A stretch of 64,000 nt of DNA from Pseudonocardia autotrophica. Its GTDB lineage: Bacteria; Actinomycetota; Actinomycetes; Mycobacteriales; Pseudonocardiaceae. Below, one piece after another: positions 9,032 through 16,350 of this stretch; the first letter of the stretch is position 1, and each line of letters opens with the position of its first letter. Under the pieces are notes generated by a model, which was given only the letters and a program-made list of their open reading frames with translations, was not told the DNA's origin and ran no database searches. A program made the position numbers and the translations under genes. The stretch is taken from NCBI RefSeq assembly GCF_000717175.1, contig NZ_JNYD01000014.1, positions 1-64,000 of the forward strand, written 5' to 3'.

Positions 9032-10249
9032 TCAGCCGACCACGCCCCGGTCGTGCAGGCCGCCGATCTCCGCCGCGCCCAGGCCCAGGACCTCGGCCAG
9101 CACCTCGTCGGTGTCGCGGCCCAGCTCCGGGGCCTCCCCCGCCGGGCCGTGCTCCCCGCCCCACCGCAGCGGCGAGCGCGCCGTGATCGACGCCGTGCCG
9201 TCCGGCAGGGTCAGGTCGGCCAGCACCGGGTGCCGCCCCTGCCGGTGCGCGCCCACCACCTCGGTCATCCCGCGGTAGCGGCCCCACAACACGCGGGCAG
9301 CGTCGAGCTCGTCGGACACGGTCTTGAGGTCGCGCGCGGCGAACCAGGGCCGCAGCACCGCGGCGATGGTCTCGCGCAGCCGGTAGCGCTCCGACTCCTT
9401 GGTCAGGTCGGCGTCGAGGGCCTGCTCCAGCGCCGCGAACACCTCCCCGGTGCCGGTCACCTTCCGCAGCGCCGCCCACTGCCCCTCGGTCAGCGCCACC
9501 ACCATCACCCGCGCCCCGTCCGAGCAGGCGAAGTCGACGCCGAAGGAGCCGTAGACGTGGTTGCCGTGCCGCGGCCGCTCCCGGCCCCGTTCCGCGGCCT
9601 CCGACAGCCAGCCGAGGTTCGCCACGCCGGCCAGTGCGACGTCCGCCAGCGCCAGCTCCACGTACGTGCCGCGGCCGGTGCGCGAGCGGTCGTACAGCGC
9701 CGCGAGCACGCCCGTCGAGACGCTCAGCCCGGTCACGAGGTCCCACGCCGGGAGCACGTGGTTGACCGGCGCGCCGCCCTCCTCCGAGCCGGTGATCTGC
9801 GGGATCCCGACCTCGGCGTTGACCGTGTAGTCCACCGCCGGGCGGCCGTCCGGGTAGCCCTGCACACGCAGGTGGATCAGGTCTGGACGGCGCGCGACCA
9901 GCACGTCGTTGGCCATCCAGCGGCGCCCGACGACGTTGTCCACCAGCACCCCGCGGTCCGTGCCCGGCGCGGTGATCAGCGCGGTCACCAGCTCGCGGCC
10001 CTCGTCGGAGCGCATGTCCACGGTGACCGAGCGCTTGCCCTTGTTCAGCGAGGCCCAGTAGTACGACTCCGCGTCGGCCGGGCCGGTCCCGTTGCCCACG
10101 ACCGGCCAGCGCCGGTGGTCGGTGTTGCCGCCGATCGGGTCGATCCGGATCACGCTCGCGCCCAGCTGCGCCAGCGTCATGCCACCCGTCGGGCCGGCCA
10201 CGAAGCTCGCGCACTCCACGACCTGCAGGCCCTCCAGCGGACGGTTCAT
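9032..10249 (-). CDS. family III CoA transferase, 2-methylfumaryl-CoA isomerase-like
   Basis: 405 aa CaiB/BaiF-fold protein. The N-terminus (LEGLQVVECASFVAGPTGG, then MTLAQLGASVIRIDPIGG) and the block PAWDLVTGLSVSTGVLAAL with a candidate catalytic Asp resemble from memory the intramolecular CoA transferase that interconverts 2-methylfumaryl-CoA and 3-methylfumaryl-CoA in the 3-hydroxypropionate bi-cycle, more than formyl-CoA or carnitine CoA transferases. No other bi-cycle gene is nearby, so the physiological substrate is open. ATG 10249 follows GGAGGAAC. A perfect 20 bp palindrome sits 72 bp upstream in the divergent promoter region. Confidence 0.8.
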   Translation of the reverse strand: MNRPLEGLQVVECASFVAGPTGGMTLAQLGASVIRIDPIGGNTDHRRWPVVGNGTGPADAESYYWASLNKGKRSVTVDMRSDEGRELVTALITAPGTDRGVLVDNVVGRRWMANDVLVARRPDLIHLRVQGYPDGRPAVDYTVNAEVGIPQITGSEEGGAPVNHVLPAWDLVTGLSVSTGVLAALYDRSRTGRGTYVELALADVALAGVANLGWLSEAAERGRERPRHGNHVYGSFGVDFACSDGARVMVVALTEGQWAALRKVTGTGEVFAALEQALDADLTKESERYRLRETIAAVLRPWFAARDLKTVSDELDAARVLWGRYRGMTEVVGAHRQGRHPVLADLTLPDGTASITARSPLRWGGEHGPAGEAPELGRDTDEVLAEVLGLGAAEIGGLHDRGVVG

Positions 10250-10321
10250 CTCGTTCCTCCCCGACTCGCGCTCGCTCGAGATCCTGCCTCCCGTGGACTC
10301 CGGGCGCAGGACCCGCCTATC

Positions 10322-10341
10322 GTACGAACGATCGTTCGTAC
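10322..10341. promoter_or_regulatory. perfect 20 bp palindrome, probable TetR-type operator
   Basis: GTACGAACGATCGTTCGTAC is its own reverse complement. It lies between the divergent CoA transferase (start 10249) and NTF2-like gene (start 10362), where a repressor could control both. No regulator gene is adjacent. The core ACGATCGT recurs at 11422-11435 before the monooxygenase. Confidence 0.7.
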
Positions 10342-10361
10342 CCTCATCGTGGAGGTCAGCC

Positions 10362-10853
10362 GTGCCGGTCCCCGACGCCCTCGAAGCCCGCCTGCGCCGC
10401 CTGGAGGACGCGCACGAGATCGCCCAGCTGCGCGCCCGCTACTGCCAGTACCTCGACGACGGCCGCTGGCCCGAGCTGGCCGCCCTCTTCACCCCCGACG
10501 GCGTGTTCACCGGCCTCGCCACCGCGCGCGGCACCGCCGAGCTCGAGTCCTTCTTCGGCGCGCTGCAGGAGGGCCCGCTGACGGCGTGGTGGCACTACAG
10601 CGCCAACGAGACCGTGGAGATCGACGGCGACACGGCCACCGGCGAGACCTGGCTCTGGCAGCCGTGCGTGGTCGACGGCGAGGCGCAGATCGCCGCCGGC
10701 CGCTACCGGGACCGGATCACCCGCGGCGCCGACGGGTCCTGGCGGTTCGCGGAGCGGGTGGTCACGTTCTTCTACTGGACCCCGCTCGCCGGGGGCTGGG
10801 ACAAGGGGAAGGTCGGCTTCCCGCCCGCGGAGGCGGCACTCGACCGGGCGTGA
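10362..10853 (+). CDS. NTF2/SnoaL-like protein
   Basis: 163 aa single-domain protein of the nuclear transport factor 2 / SnoaL-like fold: an N-terminal helix (ARLRRLEDAHEIAQLRARYC), then YLDDGRWPELAALFTPDGVF, a mid-segment WWHYSANETVEIDGDTATG, and a C-terminal strand DGSWRFAERVVTFFYW. Members act as hydratases, isomerases or small-molecule binding proteins; the function here is not known. GTG 10362 follows GGAGG at 10351-10355. Divergent from the CoA transferase and sharing its palindromic promoter, so it may act on the same acyl-CoA or aromatic substrate. Confidence 0.75.
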   Translation: MPVPDALEARLRRLEDAHEIAQLRARYCQYLDDGRWPELAALFTPDGVFTGLATARGTAELESFFGALQEGPLTAWWHYSANETVEIDGDTATGETWLWQPCVVDGEAQIAAGRYRDRITRGADGSWRFAERVVTFFYWTPLAGGWDKGKVGFPPAEAALDRA

Positions 10854-10861
10854 GGCGTCGC

Positions 10862-10884
10862 TGCAGTGTCGTGATTACACTGCA
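10862..10884. promoter_or_regulatory. inverted repeat upstream of truncated haemoglobin
   Basis: Arms TGCAGTGT and ACACTGCA are perfect complements separated by 7 nt (CGTGATT), ending 33 bp before the haemoglobin start. Spacing and position suit a dimeric regulator. The regulator is not identifiable from sequence. Confidence 0.55.
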
Positions 10885-10917
10885 ACACTCACACCTGCGC
10901 GTCCTTCGGGAGGTGTC

Positions 10918-11385
10918 ATGCCCTCGCTCTACGAGTTCGCCGGCGGTGAAGCCGCCCTGCACCGGCTCGAGCAGATCTTCTACGACAGCGTGCTCGCCGA
11001 CCCGGTGCTCCAGCCGCTCTTCGGAGCCGGCCGGGCGTCGCACGTCGACCACCTGACCGCGTTCACCGCCGAGTCCTTCGGCGGTCCGGACCGCTTCTCC
11101 CGGGAGCTCGGCTTCGCGCACCTGATCGACGTCCACCGCGGCCTGCGGATCACCGACCGGCAGCGCGAACGCTTCGTCGAGCTGTACCTCGCAGCGCTCG
11201 ACGCGGCGGACATGCCGACCGATCCCGACTTCCGCCGGGCCGTGCGGGAGCACCTCGAGTTCGGCACCCGGGTGGCCCAGCAGAACTCCCACGCCACCAC
11301 GGACGACGAGCTGCACCCGCTCCGCGAGGTGCCCCGCTGGACGTGGCGGGGCGACGAGGAGGACCTCCCCGGAGGATCCGACTGA
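10918..11385 (+). CDS. group II truncated haemoglobin
   Basis: 155 aa globin of the TrHbO-like group. The N-terminus SLYEFAGGEAALHRLEQIFYD, distal pocket residues in ADPVLQPLFG, the proximal-helix region LGFAHLIDVHRGLRIT (candidate proximal His in HRG/AH), and a C-terminal Trp-rich VPRWTWRGDEEDLP match this class. Family members bind O2 or NO and are linked to NO or peroxide handling. ATG 10918 follows GGGAGGTGTC. Placed beside an oxygenase, it might supply or protect oxygen chemistry, which is inference only. Confidence 0.85.
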   Translation: MPSLYEFAGGEAALHRLEQIFYDSVLADPVLQPLFGAGRASHVDHLTAFTAESFGGPDRFSRELGFAHLIDVHRGLRITDRQRERFVELYLAALDAADMPTDPDFRRAVREHLEFGTRVAQQNSHATTDDELHPLREVPRWTWRGDEEDLPGGSD

Positions 11386-11421
11386 GCAACCGTTCGGCGG
11401 TCACGGGCCCTTGTGCCCGAC

Positions 11422-11435
11422 CTTACGATCGTTAG
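11422..11435. promoter_or_regulatory. near-palindrome with ACGATCGT core before monooxygenase
   Basis: CTTACGATCGTTAG is palindromic except for one position per arm. The core is the same as in the operator-like palindrome at 10322-10341. It is followed at 11446-11461 by GTGACG-CCGT-CGTCAC, a second short inverted repeat. Both lie in the 125 bp leader of the monooxygenase gene. Confidence 0.45.
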
Positions 11436-11510
11436 TCCGGTCATGTGACGCCGTCGTCACGTCGGCGGCGCCGTGTCGGGTCAACGGAGACCAACCGGAC
11501 GAGGAGAACC

Positions 11511-13226
11511 ATGTCCCACGCGCACACGGACCAGGTCCCGGAGGAGTTCGACGCCGTCGTCGTCGGCGCCGGATTCTCGGGGCTCTACATGCTGCACCGG
11601 CTCCGCGACACCCTCGGCCTCTCCGCCCGGGTGTTCGAGGCCGGCGACGACGTCGGCGGAACCTGGTACTGGAACCGGTACCCGGGCGCCCGGTGCGACT
11701 CGGAGAGCTACTTCTACAGCTTCTCCGACCGGCTCTCGGAGGATCTGCTGCAGGAGTGGACCTGGAGCGAGCGCTTCGCGGCCCAGCCGGAGATCCTGAG
11801 CTACCTGCGCCACGTCGCCGACCGGTACGACCTGCGGAAGGACATCCGGTTCGGCACCCGGGTCGTCGGCGCGGAGTACGACGACGCCACCGGGCGGTGG
11901 ACGGTCCGCACCGACGACGGCACCCAGGTGACGGCGACCTTCCTGATCACCGCGGTCGGCTGCCTGTCGACGACGAACCTGCCCGAGTTCCCGGGCCGGG
12001 ACAGCTTCCGCGGCGAGTCCTACCACACCGGCGTGTGGCCGCACGAGGGCGTCGACTTCACCGGCAAGCGGGTCGCGGTGATCGGCACGGGGGCGACCGC
12101 GGTGCAGGCCGTCCCGGAGATCGCCGAGCAGGCGGCAAACGTGTATGTGCTGCAGCGGACCGCGAACTACGACATCGCGGGCGGCAACCGGCCGATGGAC
12201 GCCGAGGACGGCCGGAAGATCAAGGCGGAGTACCGCGACATCTGGAAGGCGACGCGCGAGACGGCGTTCGGCTTCCCCTACGACGTCGCGCAGCGCACCG
12301 CGCTGTCGGTCTCGGACGAGGAGCGGCAGCGGATCTTCGCGGAGGCCTGGGAACGCGGCGGGTTCCGGCTCGGCACGACCTTCAACGACCTGCTGCTCGA
12401 CGAACAGGCGAACGAGACCGCCGCGGAGTTCCTGCGGGCCCGGATCCGCGAGCGCGTGCAGGACCCGGAGGTCGCGGAACTGCTCTCGCCCCGCGACCAC
12501 CCGTTCTTCACCAAGCGACCGCCGCTGGAGAACGGGTACTACGAGACGTTCAACCGCGAGAACGTCACGTTGGTGAACGTCCGGGAGGCGCCGATCCAGG
12601 AGATCACACCCGCCGGGGTGCGGACCGCCGAGGCCGAGTACGAGGTCGACGTCATCGTGTACGCCACGGGGTTCGACGCGATGACCGGAACGCTGTTCAA
12701 GCTCGGCATCCGCGGGCGGGACGGGCTCGGGCTCGAGGAGAAGTGGGCCGACGGACCCCACACCTACCTCGGCATCGCCACCCACGGGTTCCCGAACCTG
12801 TTCATGATCACCGGTCCGCAGAGCCCGTCGGTGCTCAGCAACATGCCGGTGTCCATCGAGCAGCACGTGGACTGGATCACCGACTGCCTCCGCCGGCTGG
12901 AGGAGCAGGGGTACGACACCATCGAGGCCCTGCCCGAGGCGGAGGACGACTGGGTCTCCCACCACGACGAGGTCACCGCGACGACGTTGCTGCCGCGGGC
13001 GAACTCCTGGTGGGTGGGCGCGAACATCCCGGGCAAGCCGCGCCGGCTGTACCCGTACGCGGGCGGGGTGGGGGTGTACCGGCTGCTGTGCGACGAGGTC
13101 GCCGCGCGTGACTACGACGGGTTCGCCCGCGGCAAGAGCGGAGCGGCCACGAACGGCAGGTTCAGCGGGATCGCGCGGGCCCGGTACACCGAGCTGGCCG
13201 AGGAGGCGGCCGCTGCGGCGTCCTAG
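11511..13226 (+). CDS. Baeyer-Villiger monooxygenase (type I)
   Basis: 571 aa flavin monooxygenase that inserts oxygen next to a ketone using FAD and NADPH. Two Rossmann motifs are present (VVVGAGFSGLYML near residue 16 and AVIGTGATAVQAV near 190) and the type I fingerprint FRGESYHTGVWP sits near residue 168. GGTWYWNRYPGARCD is typical of the cyclohexanone/phenylacetone monooxygenase branch. ATG 11511 follows GAGGAGAACC. Substrate not predictable. Its stop (TAG 13224-13226) overlaps the stop of the convergent quinone reductase. Confidence 0.92.
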   Translation: MSHAHTDQVPEEFDAVVVGAGFSGLYMLHRLRDTLGLSARVFEAGDDVGGTWYWNRYPGARCDSESYFYSFSDRLSEDLLQEWTWSERFAAQPEILSYLRHVADRYDLRKDIRFGTRVVGAEYDDATGRWTVRTDDGTQVTATFLITAVGCLSTTNLPEFPGRDSFRGESYHTGVWPHEGVDFTGKRVAVIGTGATAVQAVPEIAEQAANVYVLQRTANYDIAGGNRPMDAEDGRKIKAEYRDIWKATRETAFGFPYDVAQRTALSVSDEERQRIFAEAWERGGFRLGTTFNDLLLDEQANETAAEFLRARIRERVQDPEVAELLSPRDHPFFTKRPPLENGYYETFNRENVTLVNVREAPIQEITPAGVRTAEAEYEVDVIVYATGFDAMTGTLFKLGIRGRDGLGLEEKWADGPHTYLGIATHGFPNLFMITGPQSPSVLSNMPVSIEQHVDWITDCLRRLEEQGYDTIEALPEAEDDWVSHHDEVTATTLLPRANSWWVGANIPGKPRRLYPYAGGVGVYRLLCDEVAARDYDGFARGKSGAATNGRFSGIARARYTELAEEAAAAAS

Positions 13227-14161
13227 AACTCCAGCACGAGCCGCCCCCGGGTCCCGCCCTCCTGCAGGCGGGCGTGGGCCTCGGGGGCGCGCTCGGCCGG
13301 GTAGGTCGCGGCGACCCGCAGCGTGACGGCGCCGGACTCGGCGAGCACGCGCAGCGCGTCGAGCCGCTCGCGGTCCTCGGCGATGTCCCGCACCCACACC
13401 GGATGCCAGGTGATGCCCCGCTCCTCCGGCCCGCGGTACCCGCGGACGGTGGCGATCCGGCCGCCGTCCCGGACCGCGGGCAGCAGCAGGTCGCCCTGCA
13501 CCGACCCGTCGGCCAGCGCGTCGACGCCCCCGGGGACCGCCTCGCGGATCCGCTCGGCCACGGCGTCGCCGCGCGGGACGACGACGTCGGCGCCGAGCTT
13601 GCGGAGCAGCTCGACGTCGGCGTCGGCGGCGTCGGCGACCACCCGCAGCCCGGCCGCCTTCGCCAGCTGCACCACGTACCCGCCGTAGGCCCCGGCCGCA
13701 CCGGTGACGGCGAGGGTGGCCCCGGGCTCGGGGTCGAGCAGGTCCAGGGTCCGGCGCGCGGTCATCCCGTTCATCGGCAGCGTGGCCGCGTGGGCGTGGT
13801 CGGCCCCGGCGGGCGCGCGCACGACCGAGCCGACCGGCACCACGACGTACTCCGCGTAGGCGCCGTGCGCGCCGTCCGGCACCACGACCGCCATGACGGC
13901 GTCGCCGAGGGCGAGCCCGCCCTCCGCGCCCTCACCGATCTCGTCGACGACGCCGGCGGCGTCCATCCCCGGCACGTACGGCGGCGGGTCCTTGCGCTGC
14001 CGCTCGGCCCGCGACCCGTCCCGGACGTAGGTGTCGGTGGGGTTGACCGCCGCCGCGTGCACCCGGATCCGGATCTGCCCCGGCCCGGCGTGCGGCTCCG
14101 GCAGCTCGACGACCTCGAGGGCCTCAGGCCCGCCGTACTGGTTCACCCCGATCGCGCGCAT
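13223..14161 (-). CDS. NADPH:quinone reductase-like zinc-free dehydrogenase
   Basis: 312 aa medium-chain reductase without zinc ligands, quinone oxidoreductase (QOR) type. Motifs: AAAVNPTDTYVRDG, PYVPGMDAAGVVDEIG, and the nucleotide site VTGAAGAYGGYVVQLAK near residue 150. It reduces quinones or enones with NADPH; actual substrate unknown. ATG 14161 stands exactly 6 nt after a GAGTCT hexamer on the minus strand, pointing to leaderless expression. The gene ends tail to tail with the monooxygenase, both stop codons sharing the CTA at 13223-13226. Confidence 0.85.
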   Translation of the reverse strand: MRAIGVNQYGGPEALEVVELPEPHAGPGQIRIRVHAAAVNPTDTYVRDGSRAERQRKDPPPYVPGMDAAGVVDEIGEGAEGGLALGDAVMAVVVPDGAHGAYAEYVVVPVGSVVRAPAGADHAHAATLPMNGMTARRTLDLLDPEPGATLAVTGAAGAYGGYVVQLAKAAGLRVVADAADADVELLRKLGADVVVPRGDAVAERIREAVPGGVDALADGSVQGDLLLPAVRDGGRIATVRGYRGPEERGITWHPVWVRDIAEDRERLDALRVLAESGAVTLRVAATYPAERAPEAHARLQEGGTRGRLVLEF

Positions 14162-14167
14162 GCCCCG

Positions 14168-14173
14168 AGACTC
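14168..14173 (-). promoter_or_regulatory. -10 hexamer, leaderless quinone reductase gene
   Basis: GAGTCT on the minus strand ends 6 nt before ATG 14161, the same spacing as at twelve other genes here. Confidence 0.5.
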
Positions 14174-14202
14174 CCATCCGCGCGTCGCGGCGGCGCGCCC
14201 GG

Positions 14203-14225
14203 GACCCCGAACGGGTGCCGGGGTC
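14203..14225 (-). terminator. hairpin directly after tauD-like gene
   Basis: Stem GACCCCG / CGGGGTC (7 bp, perfect) with a 9 nt loop, ending at the base next to the dioxygenase stop codon. It probably separates the sulfur gene from the quinone reductase downstream. Confidence 0.6.
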
Positions 14226-15131
14226 TCAGCCGGCGTTCCGCAGCACCTCGACGCCCACCGGCGCGTCGCCGCGCAGGGTCACGCGGTGCATGACGCGGCG
14301 GGCGTCGCCGTAGTCCCGGTTGGCGTAGTGGGCGGTGGCCCGGTTGTCCCACATAGCGACGTCGCCCTCGGCCCAGCGGTGCCGCACGACGTGCTCGGGC
14401 TTGGTGAGGTGCGCGAAGAACAGGTCGAGCAGGGATCGGCTCTCGGCGTCGGACACGCCGTCGATCCGCACCGTGAAGCCGGGGTTCACGAACAGCGACC
14501 TCCGCCCGGTCTCCGGGTGCACCCGCACGACGGGGTGGACCACCGGGTCGAGGCTGGTGACCGTCTCGCCGTCCCACTCGCTGCCCCGGCCCTGCCGGCG
14601 CTGGGCGAGGTAGTAGCCGAAGTCCTTGGTGCCGTCGTGCACGGCGTCGAGCTGCTCGGCGAGCCGCTGCACTGGCGGGGCCAGCGACTCGAACGCCAGC
14701 TCCAGGTCCGCCCAGTTCGTGTCGCCGCCGGCCGGGGGCAGGGTGACCGCACGCAGGATCGAGCCCAGCGGCGGGCGCTTCATGAAGGTGACGTCGGTGT
14801 GCCAGACGTCGGCGTACCCGTCGTCGGCGGAGTCGAGCGCGTAGATCTCGGTGTGGTTCTCGTCGATGCCCGGGACGACCGGGTGCGACGCCGTGAGCTC
14901 GCCGATCCGGTTGCCGAGCCGGACCTGGCCGCTCGGGTCGAGGTCGTGCTGGCCGCGGAAGAACAGCACCTTGCGGGCGGTGAGCTCGGCCCGGATCGCG
15001 GCGACCTGCTCGTCGGAGGCGGTGGCGAGGTCGACGTCGTGCACGATCGCGCCGAAGCGCGGGCCGAGCGGCTCGAGGTTCAGGACCGCGGCGGCCGGGG
15101 TGGGCAGGGCGGACAGGGACGCAGGCGACAT
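14226..15131 (-). CDS. TauD/TfdA-family Fe(II)/2-oxoglutarate dioxygenase
   Basis: 301 aa dioxygenase that hydroxylates a substrate such as taurine, an alkylsulfonate or alkyl sulfate with Fe(II), O2 and 2-oxoglutarate, releasing sulfite or sulfate. Iron ligands are the His and Asp of WHTDVTFMKRPP and a distal His near MHRVTLRGD; the 2-oxoglutarate Arg is probably in the same final block. ATG 15131 follows GGAG. A Cys-rich leader peptide and two hairpins lie upstream, which fits sulfur-starvation control and supports a sulfonate role over a chlorophenoxyacetate role. Confidence 0.85.
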   Translation of the reverse strand: MSPASLSALPTPAAAVLNLEPLGPRFGAIVHDVDLATASDEQVAAIRAELTARKVLFFRGQHDLDPSGQVRLGNRIGELTASHPVVPGIDENHTEIYALDSADDGYADVWHTDVTFMKRPPLGSILRAVTLPPAGGDTNWADLELAFESLAPPVQRLAEQLDAVHDGTKDFGYYLAQRRQGRGSEWDGETVTSLDPVVHPVVRVHPETGRRSLFVNPGFTVRIDGVSDAESRSLLDLFFAHLTKPEHVVRHRWAEGDVAMWDNRATAHYANRDYGDARRVMHRVTLRGDAPVGVEVLRNAG

Positions 15132-15152
15132 GAGTGGCTCCGGGAACGTCTG

Positions 15153-15172
15153 CGCGGCGTGCGCACGCCGCG
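15153..15172 (-). promoter_or_regulatory. perfect palindrome in dioxygenase leader
   Basis: CGCGGCGTGCGCACGCCGCG, a 20 bp perfect palindrome 22 bp upstream of the dioxygenase start. In the RNA it could form a hairpin near the ribosome site, downstream of the leader-peptide hairpin. Confidence 0.5.
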
Positions 15173-15256
15173 ACCGGGGAGATCGGGAGGGTGACGACGT
15201 CGTCGACGGGCACGGGACGTCCGCGACACGGTTCGTGCAGGCGGACGTGCGGTGAG

Positions 15257-15274
15257 GGCGGGCAGGTGCCCGCC
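15257..15274 (-). promoter_or_regulatory. attenuator-like hairpin after leader peptide
   Basis: Arms GGCGGGCA and TGCCCGCC (GC-rich, perfect) start 4 nt downstream of the leader-peptide stop codon. The position suits ribosome-controlled attenuation or anti-termination of the dioxygenase gene. Confidence 0.6.
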
Positions 15275-15278
15275 GCGC

Positions 15279-15404
15279 TCAACCGAACCAGCAGCGCGTC
15301 GCCGACCCCGTCCAGAAGAGGTCGAGGTCCACCGGACAGAGGTCCACGTTGGTCCGACACAGGTCGACGTAGAGCCGAGCCACGAGTCGGAGTTCCGGGG
15401 TCAC
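15279..15404 (-). CDS. Cys-rich leader peptide upstream of dioxygenase
   Basis: 41-residue peptide from GTG 15404 to TGA 15279. It begins MTPELRLVARLYVDLCR and continues with TNVDLCP, giving two VDLC units, and has a third Cys near the end (RCWFG). Short peptides with an R-x-x-VDLCR motif precede sulfur-assimilation genes in many actinobacteria and are thought to sense cysteine supply through ribosome stalling at Cys codons. The start is supported by GAGTAT ending exactly 6 nt upstream (leaderless). Too short for usual gene calling. An apparent alternative start is GTG 15383. Confidence 0.72.
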   Translation of the reverse strand: MTPELRLVARLYVDLCRTNVDLCPVDLDLFWTGSATRCWFG

Positions 15405-15410
15405 GATCGG

Positions 15411-15416
15411 ATACTC
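15411..15416 (-). promoter_or_regulatory. -10 hexamer for leader peptide transcript
   Basis: GAGTAT on the minus strand ends 6 nt before the GTG of the leader peptide, with a TTG-containing -35 candidate about 16 nt further upstream. Confidence 0.5.
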
Positions 15417-15501
15417 GCGTCACTCGCCCCTGGTGCGCAAGGCGATCCGCCGAGTGTCCGCCGTCACCCCTGCCGATCGTCACACAACGTCAACCCGTCG
15501 G

Positions 15502-15507
15502 TACGTT
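15502..15507 (+). promoter_or_regulatory. -10 hexamer, leaderless LLM gene
   Basis: TACGTT ends 6 nt before ATG 15514; no ribosome site is visible. Confidence 0.55.
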
Positions 15508-15513
15508 CCGTGC

Positions 15514-16350
15514 ATGGAGCTCGGCTACCTCACGCACGTCGGGGGCCTGGGCTCCCCGCGCGACGCCTACCGCGACACCGTCGAGCTGGCCGTCGCGGCC
15601 GAGGCCGCCGGGTTCGCCTCCTTCTGGGTCGCCCAGCACCACGCGAGCGAGGCCCAGGGCTACCTGCCCTCCCCCTTCGTCCTGCTCGCCGCGGTCGCAC
15701 AGGCCACGAGTCGGATCCGGCTCGGAACGGGGGTGATCGCGGCGGCACTGGAGGACCCGCGGCGGGTGGCCGAGGACGCCGCGGTGCTCGACGCGCTGTC
15801 CGGCGAGCGCCTGGAGCTGGGCGTCGGCGCGGGCTCGGACCCGGCGGCGTCGGCCCTGTTCGGCCGCGACCACGAGCGGCGGCACGCCGACTGCGCCGCG
15901 GCCGTCGACGAGCTGCGGGAGATCCTCGGCGGCGCCACGCTCGTGCCCGACGCGCCCGGCCTGCTCGACCGGATGTGGTGGGCCACGGGCTCGCGCCGCG
16001 GGGTCGACGCGGCCGCGGCCCGCGGGATCGGCGTGATCAGCGGCCGGCCGCAGGGCGCGGCCCCGGACCTCGAGCGCTACTGGGCGCGGGCGGCCGCCGA
16101 GCCGCGGGTCGCGGTGTCCCGGCTGATCCGGGCGGGCGAGCCCGCCGCCGAGGTCGCCGCCCGCCTGCGGGCCGACGCCGCGCTGCCGTGGGCGAGCGCA
16201 CTGCTGCTGCAGACCCAGCCGACCCGTACCGACCTGGCCGGCCACCTGCGCACACTCGCCGTCGCCGCCGATGCCGTCTCCGCCGCCGTCTCCGCCGTGC
16301 GCGAACCCGTGGCGGCCGGGCCGCGGCGGACGGCAGGATGGACGGCGTGA
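15514..16350 (+). CDS. LLM-class flavin-dependent oxidoreductase
   Basis: 278 aa luciferase-like monooxygenase-family protein: GYLTHVGG at the N-terminus, VAQHHASEAQGY (the variable substrate loop), SRIRLGTGVIAAALEDP and LSGERLELGVGAG are usual for the TIM-barrel family. It may use FMNH2 or F420H2. Transcribed divergently from the TauD-like gene with the Cys leader between them, so an alkanesulfonate or organosulfur monooxygenase (SsuD-like) is attractive but unproven. Shorter than SsuD (about 380 aa). TGA 16348-16350 overlaps the GTG of the M13 peptidase. Confidence 0.85.
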   Translation: MELGYLTHVGGLGSPRDAYRDTVELAVAAEAAGFASFWVAQHHASEAQGYLPSPFVLLAAVAQATSRIRLGTGVIAAALEDPRRVAEDAAVLDALSGERLELGVGAGSDPAASALFGRDHERRHADCAAAVDELREILGGATLVPDAPGLLDRMWWATGSRRGVDAAAARGIGVISGRPQGAAPDLERYWARAAAEPRVAVSRLIRAGEPAAEVAARLRADAALPWASALLLQTQPTRTDLAGHLRTLAVAADAVSAAVSAVREPVAAGPRRTAGWTA

